In this document: in pieces, positions 1 through 7,895 of the stretch
Layout of the letters: each line of letters begins with the position of its first letter
Position numbering within the stretch: the first letter of the stretch is position 1
Notes under the pieces: model-generated
What the model saw: only the letters and a program-made list of their open reading frames with translations
Told to the model about the DNA's origin: nothing
Databases searched by the model: none
Program-made: the position numbers and the translations under genes
NCBI GenBank assembly: GCA_002748755.1
Contig: PDTD01000010.1
Location: 62,001 to 126,000, forward strand
DNA length: 64,000 nt
Reading direction: 5' to 3'
Origin: Desulfobulbus propionicus
Lineage (GTDB): Bacteria; Desulfobacterota; Desulfobulbia; Desulfobulbales; Desulfobulbaceae

Positions 1-47
1 TATTCGTTTCTGAACGAAAAGGAGAAAAACTTCATAAAAACAAGCAA

Positions 48-308
48 ATGCAGGAGATCGTCTATCTGCGTGATCAACTGATCAATGAGGCTTTGCAAAG
101 AAAAAGAGTGTGTGAGGCCGAAGGGCTGGAATGGAGCGAGCTGTGGAAGAGTAGGGTGATGGATGTGATCGAGCAAGAGCTGCCTGCTGTTGAGAAAAAC
201 GCATTGCTCCGGTTGGCCTACCTGTTTGCCCAGACCAGAAATCCCCGGCACAGTCGCGAGATTTTTCGGTACCTCATGGCACAGAAAGAGCAGGAGCAGT
301 ACCGCTGA
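48..308 (+). CDS. Small hypothetical protein
   Basis: This 86-residue protein is charged and mostly helical in appearance, with no signal peptide, membrane segment or cysteine motif. I do not recognise a family. A GGAG stands at 21-24, about 23 bases before the ATG, which is too far for a normal ribosome site. No other in-frame start lies between them, so the start is uncertain. It ends just before the convergent flavoprotein gene. Confidence 0.5.
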   Translation: MQEIVYLRDQLINEALQRKRVCEAEGLEWSELWKSRVMDVIEQELPAVEKNALLRLAYLFAQTRNPRHSREIFRYLMAQKEQEQYR

Positions 309-330
309 AGCAACGGTACTGCATACTTTT

Positions 331-1247
331 TTATTGCGCCTCAGCCCTTTTTTGTTTTTTGGCATAGGTGGCCGCTTCCATGCCGGCTACACATCCTTCG
401 CCCACAGCTTTGGCCATCTGCAGGGGAGGCCCGACTATGTCGCCGGCAGCATAAACGCCTGCAATATTGGTTTCCTGTTTTTTGTTGGTATTGATGTACT
501 TGAAGGATTCCGTATCCAACTGCACCCCTATTTGGGTGGCTAACTGCAGGGCGCCTTTCGAACCAAGTTCGATAAAGAGCCCCTCGGTTTCTATGTCACG
601 GCCATCCGTGAGGCGAAGGGACTGGACAGCCTGTTCGCCTTCCACGGCCTCGATGGAGCTTGTGATCCATTCCACCTCACTGGCCTCAAGTTTCTGGCGC
701 AGATCCTCGGAAACCTCCAGGTCTTTCGCGATCAGGTAAACTCTGGAAGCATAGTCGAGCAGGGTGAGGGCACCGTCCACAGCCGCACTGCGGTTACCTG
801 TGACCGCCACCACAGCACCTTTGTAGAAATTGGCATCGCAATCCACACAGTAACTCACGCCACGACCGGAAAATTCTTTTTCTCCGGGGATGTTTAGCTT
901 GGTTTTCGAAACACCCATGCAAAAAATGACTGTCCGAGAACGGACGGATCGTCCACTTTCAAGGACAATATCAAAAAGAGGGTTCGGTCCGGTAATTTTC
1001 AGCACATCTTCCTGGGCGATTGCAGTACCGAAGCTCTGGACCTGTCCCAAACCTTTTTCCAGGAGTTCTCTCCCATCGGAGACCCCGCTAATGCAGGCAT
1101 AGTTCTCAACATGGGCCACAGAGAGGGCAGAGTTTTCTATCCGACCCAGCATGAGGACCTGCGCTTTTTTTCGGGACGCGTGAATGGCAGCCTGGATACC
1201 TGCCGGCCCTGAACCTATGATAACCACATCGTAGAGTGCATCGCTCA
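331..1247 (-). CDS. Thioredoxin-reductase-like flavoprotein with altered NADPH site
   Basis: About 305 residues of the thioredoxin reductase (low molecular weight) fold. The FAD motif GSGPAG is at residues 12-17. A redox CxxC (CVDC) is at residues 134-137, and a C-terminal AAGDI motif completes the FAD site. It should be a cytoplasmic disulfide reductase for a thioredoxin-like partner. The second nucleotide-binding region is abnormal: the usual GGGxSA is replaced by TGNRSAAV, and the HRRxxxR NADPH-phosphate motif is replaced by IAKD (near residue 173). Such loss is known in ferredoxin-dependent (FFTR) and deeply rooted (DTR) thioredoxin reductases, so the electron donor may not be NADPH. The reading frame stays open upstream to 2004, but that extension has no family similarity and overlaps tolQ. 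The ATG at 1247 with a GAGGT upstream fits the family N-terminus. Confidence 0.85.
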
Positions 1248-1783
1248 TTATGAACCTCAGGAAAAACTGAATATGGTGTCCGGCACGCTCAGGTACCGGG
1301 TAACATTTTTTTTCACAATATTTGTACACCATCCCTAGATGGAGGTCGACAGATTTATTCTTTTCATTTATAATTGAGCGTTTCGTTTTGCATAAAGTTT
1401 TACCTGAAACCTGAATTTGAACGCCCACGCAGGGCGATTGGCTCATCCTGACACCTATCTTTTGCTCATTTTCACTCTTTGGCCACAATGGGTTATGAAT
1501 AACAGGGCGTTCAGCCATTACGGATTTAGGAAGATTGCAGGTCCCCTCTCTCATATCTGGTTCACCTCTGGGTTGAACAGAGGTGGCATCGGGGTTGCTC
1601 AGACCTTGCTCATGTCGTACCTTATTGCGTGACAGTGTACCCACTGTCTTGTGTATTTCGATGCCCCCTGCATCGGAGAGTCCCCGCCGAAAAATGAGAC
1701 TTTTATGCAAGCTCAGGTACGCGTGCACTGCAGAGTGATCACGTGGAGACAGGCGCCGGAAGACTGGGCAAGGCCCGGTCCTG
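1248..1783. other. Intergenic stretch between divergent flavoprotein and tol genes
   Basis: This 536-base spacer separates two divergent transcription units, so it should hold both promoters. I find no tRNA, repeat copy or convincing coding sequence. Short open frames on both strands lack family similarity and ribosome sites. Confidence 0.5.
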
Positions 1784-2512
1784 GTGATCGTAAAACTATT
1801 GCGTTGTGACAGGTATATTGTGACTTTCTCAATCATTGAAATGATGCTCAATGCCGGGATGATGGTTAAAGCGGTTATGCTGACGCTGCTTCTTTTTTCT
1901 CTGGTCTCCTGGACTATTGTGGTTACCAAGTATTTTATGTTCAGGCGCTCGGTTCGAGCGTCGCGATCATTTCTTGAAATATTCTGGAGATGCAAGAATC
2001 TCAACGAGGCCTTTGGAGCAGCCCAGCATCATACACAAAGCCCTGAGGCTTCTGTTTTTGTTACCGGCTATACTGAATTAAAAAAACTCAATGCCGCCAG
2101 GGCAGCCGGAGATAATAATCCCCCCCTGGCAATGCAGTTGGCAACCATGGAAAACCTGAAGCGGTCGGTGCGCAAAGCGCAGATACTGGAGGGCGATAGA
2201 ATGTCTCGTTCCTTGGGTTTTTTAGCAACCACCGGCAGCTCCACCCCCTTTATCGGCTTGTTTGGTACGGTTTGGGGGATAATGACTTCTTTCCAGGATA
2301 TAGGAGTGCGGGGGTCGGCCTCCCTGGCGGTTGTTGCCCCTGGCATATCGGAAGCTCTCGTGGCCACAGCAGCAGGGTTGGCAGTGGCTATCCCTGCGGT
2401 CATCTTTTTTAATCATTTTTCCAATACAGTGGCAGCCAGGGAATCGGATATTGAAAATTTCAGTTCCGATTTCTTGAATTTGATTGAACGAGATATTCTG
2501 GCACGGGCTTGA
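1784..2512 (+). CDS. tolQ: TolQ/ExbB-type proton channel protein
   Basis: This MotA/TolQ/ExbB family protein has up to 242 residues. It has an N-terminal membrane segment (about residues 30-48), a long cytoplasmic part, and two more membrane segments in the C-terminal half. The conserved signature is GSSTPFIGLFGTVWGI, followed by APGISEALVATAAGLAVAIP. With TolR it forms the inner-membrane proton-driven motor that energises TolA for outer-membrane constriction at division. The GTG at 1784 has no strong ribosome site. An in-frame GTG at 1820, giving a protein beginning close to the first membrane segment, is equally plausible. It is the first gene of a tolQRAB-cpoB operon. Confidence 0.9.
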   Translation: MIVKLLRCDRYIVTFSIIEMMLNAGMMVKAVMLTLLLFSLVSWTIVVTKYFMFRRSVRASRSFLEIFWRCKNLNEAFGAAQHHTQSPEASVFVTGYTELKKLNAARAAGDNNPPLAMQLATMENLKRSVRKAQILEGDRMSRSLGFLATTGSSTPFIGLFGTVWGIMTSFQDIGVRGSASLAVVAPGISEALVATAAGLAVAIPAVIFFNHFSNTVAARESDIENFSSDFLNLIERDILARA

Positions 2513-2517
2513 CGATC

Positions 2518-2946
2518 ATGGGACCACTTGGCGGGAAAAACAGGAAAGGGCTGGTCGCTGAAATCAACGTCACCCCGTTGGTCGATGTCATGCTTGTCCT
2601 GCTCATTATTTTTATGGTTACTGCTCCCATGATGACCCAGGGGCTTGAAGTCGATCTGCCTAAGACAACGGCCAAAACCCTGCGTCAACAGGAAGATCCA
2701 ATCGTTGTCACCATCAAGCAAAATGGTGAGGTGCTGCTGGGTTCTGTTCAGGTGAGCGCTTCGCTGCTCAGGCAGCAGTTGGGTGCATTGGCAGAACAAA
2801 AAAAGAGGGAACCCGTTTATTTGCGCGCAGACAAGGAGGTGCCCTACGGTATCGTGGTCGCTGCCATGAGCGATATCAGGGCATCGGGTTTTGAGAAGGT
2901 TGGGATGATAACTGTACCGTCTGAAAAGATACAGCAGGGACAATAG
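2518..2946 (+). CDS. tolR: TolR/ExbD-type protein
   Basis: About 142 residues. A short cytoplasmic N-terminus leads into one membrane helix carrying the family motif INVTPLVDVMLVLLIIFMV, whose aspartate is the proton-carrying residue. A periplasmic domain follows. It partners TolQ in the Tol motor. A TTG at 2509 overlapping the tolQ stop is also in frame, but the ATG at 2518 gives the usual TolR start. Translation is probably coupled to tolQ, since the two genes are almost contiguous. Confidence 0.92.
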   Translation: MGPLGGKNRKGLVAEINVTPLVDVMLVLLIIFMVTAPMMTQGLEVDLPKTTAKTLRQQEDPIVVTIKQNGEVLLGSVQVSASLLRQQLGALAEQKKREPVYLRADKEVPYGIVVAAMSDIRASGFEKVGMITVPSEKIQQGQ

Positions 2947-2949
2947 CCT

Positions 2950-3921
2950 GTGTCAAACGTACAACTTTCTGAAAAGGATTTCTTCCGGCAGCAGGCGTCT
3001 GAAGATACTCTCTGGAAACCAGCCATTGGACTGGCGTTTCTTTTGCATGTTGTCTTGCTGTATGGTTCTTTGTATCTTCCTCAAATGTTTGAGAGCAAAC
3101 CGTTGTTTGAAGAGATCATAACCGTTGATCTGGTCTCTATGCCTCTACCGGAAAGGCGCCCTGTATCTGCTCCGGCTGAGCCGCCCAAGCAGGTGGCGTC
3201 CAAATCCGTTACAGAAGCACAGGATCCTCCTCCCGAGCCTGAGGAGGTCATCCCTGAGAAGGAGATTGCCATTCCAGAGCCTGAGCCGCCGGTTGTTGTT
3301 GAGGCAAAGCCCGTTTCAGTCAAGCCAAAGAGACGAAAAATTAAAAAAGCCAAAGATACACGGCTGGCCGAAGAAAGAGAACGGGAAAAACTCGCTGCCC
3401 AGAACAGGATAAAAGCCAGGCAAGAGCAACTCCGCAAGCAGCAGGAGCGGGAGCGTCGCAAGAGAGAGCTGGAACTGAAGCGTTCTCAGCAACGAGCTGA
3501 TGCGGCGGCAAAGAGAGCCCGGGAAGAACTGGCCACCATGTACAAAGAGCAGGCGGCCATGCGAGGCCAGGGCGTTTTGAGGAGATCGCCAACAAGACGG
3601 GGGAGAGGATCTGCTCAGGTCAACTCTGATGTGTTTAAGCAGTATATTGCCACCCTGTATCAACAGGTACAGAGTTATTGGATTCTTCCGGAGATGAAAA
3701 AATGGGATAGCAATCTTGAAGCCGTGGTGGTTGTGACCATTGATCGGAGTGGACGGGTATTGCGTACCGCATTTGAACGAAAATCCAATGACCCTTTTTT
3801 TGACCAGTTTGTTATCAAAACCATTAACAGTGCGGCTCCAATGCCCAGGTTTCCCCAATTAATGCAGGAAGCTACCCTGGAAGTCGGTCTTCGTTTCCGA
3901 CCTGGTGAGCTTGTCATGTAA
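2950..3921 (+). CDS. tolA: TolA/TonB-family periplasm-spanning protein
   Basis: This 323-residue protein has one membrane helix (about residues 25-43), a proline/glutamate-rich stretch (about 55-115), a long Lys/Arg/Glu/Ala coiled-coil region (about 120-205) and a C-terminal TonB-like domain (about 220-323, from YIATLYQQVQSYW). This is the layout of TolA, which links the TolQR motor to TolB and Pal at the outer membrane. The C-terminal domain resembles TonB energy-transducing domains, so some annotators would call it TonB. Its position between tolR and tolB supports TolA. It starts with GTG four bases after tolR. Confidence 0.87.
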   Translation: MSNVQLSEKDFFRQQASEDTLWKPAIGLAFLLHVVLLYGSLYLPQMFESKPLFEEIITVDLVSMPLPERRPVSAPAEPPKQVASKSVTEAQDPPPEPEEVIPEKEIAIPEPEPPVVVEAKPVSVKPKRRKIKKAKDTRLAEEREREKLAAQNRIKARQEQLRKQQERERRKRELELKRSQQRADAAAKRAREELATMYKEQAAMRGQGVLRRSPTRRGRGSAQVNSDVFKQYIATLYQQVQSYWILPEMKKWDSNLEAVVVVTIDRSGRVLRTAFERKSNDPFFDQFVIKTINSAAPMPRFPQLMQEATLEVGLRFRPGELVM

Positions 3922-3951
3922 GCGTAGAGTTCAGTTTTGTGAGAAAGGAGA

Positions 3952-5235
3952 ATGATGCCCTGTACACGTTTTGTTACTTTGATGGCCGCTATTGTTTTGT
4001 CGCTCAGCTGCACCATGAGCACTGCTTTGGCCGCCAAACGTCTCTACCTCGATTTCATTCCTCAAGATGTCCGTAAAGTTCTGATTGCCGTACCCGCCTT
4101 TTCCTCGCCAATGGGAAACAAGGGGCGAGCCATAGCCGATCTGCTTGGTCAGGCGCTTGAACTGCACGGTTTTATCGAAACTGTTGACACTGCACGGCAG
4201 AAAGACCTCCAGCAGACAGATTGGCAGAGCCTGGGCGTTGATTATGTGGTGGTCGGCAAGTATGATGACCAGGGTCCGGAGTGTACCCTGGAAGGCAGGT
4301 TGCTTGATGTTGCTGAAAATAGACTTCTTTCTGGGCGGAGGTATCGTGGCAAGCCCCTCCAGCTTGATGATATGACGCTTCGTCTGGCAGATGCCCTTAT
4401 TGAGGAATTGACAGAGGAGCCGGGTGTCAGCAGGACTTCCATTGCCTATATATCAGATGCAACGGGAAGAAAGGAAGTTTATGTGAGCGATATCCTCGGT
4501 CGTACCCAAAAACAGGTTACCCGGCACAGGCATCTCTGCGTGGCCCCACGATATACCCCGGACGGTAAATATTTGGCCTACAGTACCTATCATCGGGGCA
4601 ACCAGGACCTCTATATCACTGATCTGAGGCAATCGGCGGTAACCCGTTCCCTTTCCAGGCGTGCAGGTATGAACCTGGGGCCTGCCTTTTCCCCGGACGG
4701 CAAACATATGGTGCTGACTCTGAGCAAGGGAGGGCACCCTGACCTCTACCTGATGACCAGGGAAGGGAAAATACTTGAGCAGTTAACACACGACTCTGGC
4801 ATCAATGTATCTGCTTCATATGCACCAGACGGTCGTTGTATTGTTTTCGTGTCCGACCGCAGTAGTAAACCCCAGATTTACATCATGGAGATGGCCTCGA
4901 AACGTGTCAGGCGGTTGACTTTCAAACGATCGGAAAATAGTGAGCCGGTCTGGTCGCCCAAGGGTGATCGTATTGCTTTTACTGGAATGGTCGGAGGCCA
5001 TTATCAACTCTTTGTTATGGATACGCATGGGAAAAATGTTCGGCAATTGAGTAGTGGCTGGGGAGATTTTGAGTCGCCCAGTTGGTCTCCTGATGGGAAA
5101 ATGTTGGCATTTACACGGAAAAGAAATGGTCAATCAACTATATGTGTCGTTGGAGTCAATGGGAAAAATATGCGGGTACTTTTGAGCCTGAAGGGTAATC
5201 AATCCTACCCGCAATGGTCGCCGAGACCGCAATGA
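3952..5235 (+). CDS. tolB: Tol-Pal system beta-propeller protein TolB
   Basis: This 427-residue periplasmic protein has a signal peptide (hydrophobic core about residues 8-25, cleavage near ALAA). An N-terminal alpha/beta domain reaches to about residue 160. Six WD40-like/PD40 propeller repeats follow, each with an xxFSPDG-K or WSPDG-K type motif. TolB binds Pal and TolA. An AAAGGAG lies directly before tandem ATG codons at 3952 and 3955. The sequence is complete, and the spacing keeps it in the tol operon. Confidence 0.93.
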   Translation: MMPCTRFVTLMAAIVLSLSCTMSTALAAKRLYLDFIPQDVRKVLIAVPAFSSPMGNKGRAIADLLGQALELHGFIETVDTARQKDLQQTDWQSLGVDYVVVGKYDDQGPECTLEGRLLDVAENRLLSGRRYRGKPLQLDDMTLRLADALIEELTEEPGVSRTSIAYISDATGRKEVYVSDILGRTQKQVTRHRHLCVAPRYTPDGKYLAYSTYHRGNQDLYITDLRQSAVTRSLSRRAGMNLGPAFSPDGKHMVLTLSKGGHPDLYLMTREGKILEQLTHDSGINVSASYAPDGRCIVFVSDRSSKPQIYIMEMASKRVRRLTFKRSENSEPVWSPKGDRIAFTGMVGGHYQLFVMDTHGKNVRQLSSGWGDFESPSWSPDGKMLAFTRKRNGQSTICVVGVNGKNMRVLLSLKGNQSYPQWSPRPQ

Positions 5236-5275
5236 AAAGTTTTATCGGGCCTCATATCACTATACAGGAGCGTCT

Positions 5276-6337
5276 ATGAAAAGAATACGCCACCTTGCTC
5301 TGGCCGGTTGCTCGCTTGTCCTGCTGACGCAGTGCGCAACCCAGGATGAAGTACGTGATTTGCACTATCAGTTACGCGCTGTTAACCAAAAGCTTGAAGA
5401 TGTCAAAAGCAATACCGTAAACAGGATGCAGCGGCGCCAGGCCAGTTCTGTCAACAAAATAGATCGTGTGGAGTCCGAAACGCTCCGTCTCAAAGGACTT
5501 ATCGAAGAGAGTGCCCACCAGTCCAGTCAAACACGGGAACAGGCCAAGGAGGATATCGCGACGCTCCAGACGGCCCTGGCTGAACTGGTGCAGTCAACCC
5601 AGAGTGAAATAGACGGCCTACATGAAAAGATACGCCGGATCGAGAGTCAGCTCGCCGGACTGACCAGCAGTTATGACCGACTACAGAGGGCACGGGTGCA
5701 AGAGGCGGAACTGCGAGCACGTAAGGCCGCAGAAGAAGCTGCCCAAAAGAAGCGCATCGAGCGGACAAGACGGTGGGCGCAAGAAGAAAGCTCGATGGCC
5801 GCAATCGTCGTGCGGCCAAGTGCGAAAAAAAGAAAGATTGGCAACGCGACGGTTGTTGACGGTGGGGCTTTTGGAGGACCTCTCAGTTCAGAGATGGAAA
5901 CCTTTCAGGGAAATACACCACCCAAATCCTCAGAAAAAGACCCATCCGGGATGAAGTCTCCGTCAGAGAAACAATCATCTCCCTTGGAGTTGGCCATTGG
6001 ACTTTATAAAGCCGGGAAATATCAACAGGCGTACCAGAGCCTTGAAGAGTTGTTAGTTTCAAATCCACAGGGGCATACAGCAGCCTTAACCCTCTTCTAT
6101 ATGGGCGAGTGTTTTTTTGCCCAAGGTGAGTACGACCTGGCCATTCTCGATTATCAGAAGGTTATTTCCAACCACGCCCAAGATAGTCTTGCGCCCAAGG
6201 CGCTTCTGAAACAAGGAATGTCCTTTGAGAAGATAACTGATATTGAAACCGCAAAGATTATTTACAATAAACTGCTCAAGGAATATGCCAAGAGCAGTGA
6301 GGCCGGGACGGCACGACGTAAGCTCGAGAGCCTCTAA
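5276..6337 (+). CDS. cpoB: CpoB/YbgF-like envelope protein with coiled coil and TPR repeats
   Basis: This 353-residue exported protein starts with a signal peptide ending at LLTQC. That resembles a lipobox but has Gln before Cys, so lipidation is uncertain. A long coiled coil (about residues 25-175) is followed by a low-complexity linker and a C-terminal tetratricopeptide region (about 235-353: LYKAGKYQQAY, FAQGEYDLAI, YNKLLKEY). CpoB coordinates peptidoglycan synthesis with Tol-driven outer-membrane constriction. In most genomes pal sits between tolB and cpoB. Here the two are adjacent and pal is absent from the operon. The TAA stop is fused to a dispersed repeat. Confidence 0.85.
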   Translation: MKRIRHLALAGCSLVLLTQCATQDEVRDLHYQLRAVNQKLEDVKSNTVNRMQRRQASSVNKIDRVESETLRLKGLIEESAHQSSQTREQAKEDIATLQTALAELVQSTQSEIDGLHEKIRRIESQLAGLTSSYDRLQRARVQEAELRARKAAEEAAQKKRIERTRRWAQEESSMAAIVVRPSAKKRKIGNATVVDGGAFGGPLSSEMETFQGNTPPKSSEKDPSGMKSPSEKQSSPLELAIGLYKAGKYQQAYQSLEELLVSNPQGHTAALTLFYMGECFFAQGEYDLAILDYQKVISNHAQDSLAPKALLKQGMSFEKITDIETAKIIYNKLLKEYAKSSEAGTARRKLESL

Positions 6338-6480
6338 CCCGAATTTCTCTTGAACGATTTGCCTCATTTGAGAAAAAGAGACCACAATAGATGGATGCGC
6401 AGTCCGCAAGCGGGTTGAGATTTCGTCAAATTGTTCACCCAGGTTCAGCCCAGGCGGCACCATCTTCGGTCGTGTTGTTG
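6338..6480 (+). repeat. Dispersed repeat copy 1 (left half)
   Basis: It begins directly at the cpoB stop as TAACCCGAATTTCTCTTGAAC and runs through the A-rich block (TTTGAGAAAAAGAGACC) to CAGCCCAGGCGGCACCATCTTCGG. There it loses similarity to the family, so the right terminus is missing. Orientation is plus (left terminus first). Confidence 0.85.
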
Positions 6481-6667
6481 ATCTAACCGGTTCAAACGGA
6501 AGTAAGAAACACCATCAGGAATGTGGGGTGGAGAGCGCCCGTTAAAAAATGGTATTTATTCCAATTGTACAAGTAGTTGCATGTGCTCTGGGAACGTCTT
6601 GTGTTGACAGAACAGGGGTGAGGTGTCAGCGCTCTATCTGTAACAGTAGTGCTTGAGCATATCTCCT

Positions 6668-7417
6668 GTGGCAAAGAAAAAGAGGCTTGATACATTGCTC
6701 CTGGAAAGGCAGATTGCATCCACCATTGAGGATGCCCGTCTTCTTATAGAAGGTGAGCAGGTTACGGTCGGCGGGATAGTTCGCAGCAAAACCAACGGGC
6801 TGTATAACGAGCATGTCTGTATCGGTCTGGTGCAAGCGAAAAAATATGTCAGTCGGGGGGCGTATAAACTGGAAGCGGCGCTGATGGAGTTCGCCTTGTC
6901 TCCCCGAGGAATGACCTGCCTTGATATCGGATGTTCCACAGGGGGGTTCACCGACTGTCTCTTGCAGCATGGTGCGGCAAAGGTGTATTGTGTAGACGTT
7001 GGTTATGGGGTGCTGGACTGGAAAATTCGTCGGCAGAGCAATGTGGTGGTCCTGGAACGGACCAATGCTCGTTTCCTTAGCAGAAAAGAGATACCCGAGC
7101 CCATACATCTTTGCGTCATAGACGCCTCTTTTATCTCCTTGACCCGGTTACTTGAACCTGTACTTTCATTTTTTACAGATACCATCATTATTATTGCATT
7201 GATCAAACCACAGTTTCAACTGCCCCGTGAAAAAGTAGGAGAGGGTGGTATTGTTTCCGACCCTCTTCTGCACAGAGAGGCCATTGACATGGTAAGCGGG
7301 TATGCAGCCGATATAGGACTGCGGACACAAGGGGTACTTCCCGCCCCGATACAGGGGAAAAAGGGCAATCAGGAATTTTTAATACACCTCACTGGAGTGA
7401 GTAAAACCTCCCAATAA
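6668..7417 (+). CDS. tlyA: TlyA-family S4/FtsJ rRNA methyltransferase
   Basis: About 249 residues. An N-terminal S4 RNA-binding domain (about residues 5-65, RLDTLLLERQIAST) is followed by an FtsJ-like Rossmann methyltransferase with the SAM motif LDIGCSTGGFTDCLL. The family 2'-O-methylates rRNA (16S/23S cytidines in mycobacteria) and is often annotated hemolysin A. Two in-frame starts are possible, TTG 6653 and GTG 6668, neither with a clear ribosome site. I chose GTG because the protein then starts with the usual basic AKKKRLD. It lies 18 bases before the SH3 gene, probably in one transcript. Confidence 0.88.
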   Translation: MAKKKRLDTLLLERQIASTIEDARLLIEGEQVTVGGIVRSKTNGLYNEHVCIGLVQAKKYVSRGAYKLEAALMEFALSPRGMTCLDIGCSTGGFTDCLLQHGAAKVYCVDVGYGVLDWKIRRQSNVVVLERTNARFLSRKEIPEPIHLCVIDASFISLTRLLEPVLSFFTDTIIIIALIKPQFQLPREKVGEGGIVSDPLLHREAIDMVSGYAADIGLRTQGVLPAPIQGKKGNQEFLIHLTGVSKTSQ

Positions 7418-7435
7418 GGTAGAAAGGAGAATAAC

Positions 7436-7894
7436 ATGGATGTACAATCAGTTAAAAAGTGGATTGTCACAGGCTTGATAAGTGGCGCACTTGTAAGCGG
7501 TGCTGTCTTGAATGCATCTGCTGCGGCCTATAAAAGTGTGGCGAAAGACGGTATAAATATGCGTTCAGGCCCCGGCGAGAAGTACGAGATTATTTTTCAG
7601 CTGCCCAAAGGGTACCCTGTCAAGGTTCTTTCCCAGCGAGATCAGTGGTATAAGGTGGAAGACTATGAAGGAGACAAAGGGTGGATTTACCATTCCCTGC
7701 TCAGCGACGCCGCCTACCTTATTGTTACAGTCAAGGAAGGCAATGTTCGTACCGGTCCCAGTACCAAGGAGGCGAAGGTCGGTAGTGTCTTTAGAGATGT
7801 GATTCTGAAAAAGGTGAGTCAGCAAGGCGAGTGGTACAAGGTCAACCACCCGCAGATAGAAGGTTGGGTGCATGAAAGTCTGGTCTGGCCTTGA
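7436..7894 (+). CDS. Exported double SH3b-domain protein
   Basis: This 152-residue protein has a signal peptide (about residues 1-30, ending in AAAA). Two bacterial SH3 domains follow, at about 33-88 (GINMRSGPGEKYEII) and 93-152 (EGNVRTGPSTKEAKVG). Such domains usually bind peptidoglycan stem peptides in the periplasm. No catalytic domain is attached. A GAAAGGAG precedes the ATG. It ends two bases before the end of the convergent helicase gene. Confidence 0.85.
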   Translation: MDVQSVKKWIVTGLISGALVSGAVLNASAAAYKSVAKDGINMRSGPGEKYEIIFQLPKGYPVKVLSQRDQWYKVEDYEGDKGWIYHSLLSDAAYLIVTVKEGNVRTGPSTKEAKVGSVFRDVILKKVSQQGEWYKVNHPQIEGWVHESLVWP

Positions 7895-7895
7895 G

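Noticed and set aside
331-2004. A 557-codon minus-strand frame including the thioredoxin-reductase-like gene
   Set aside because: The N-terminal 250 codons overlap tolQ and have no family similarity; the real start is at 1247.
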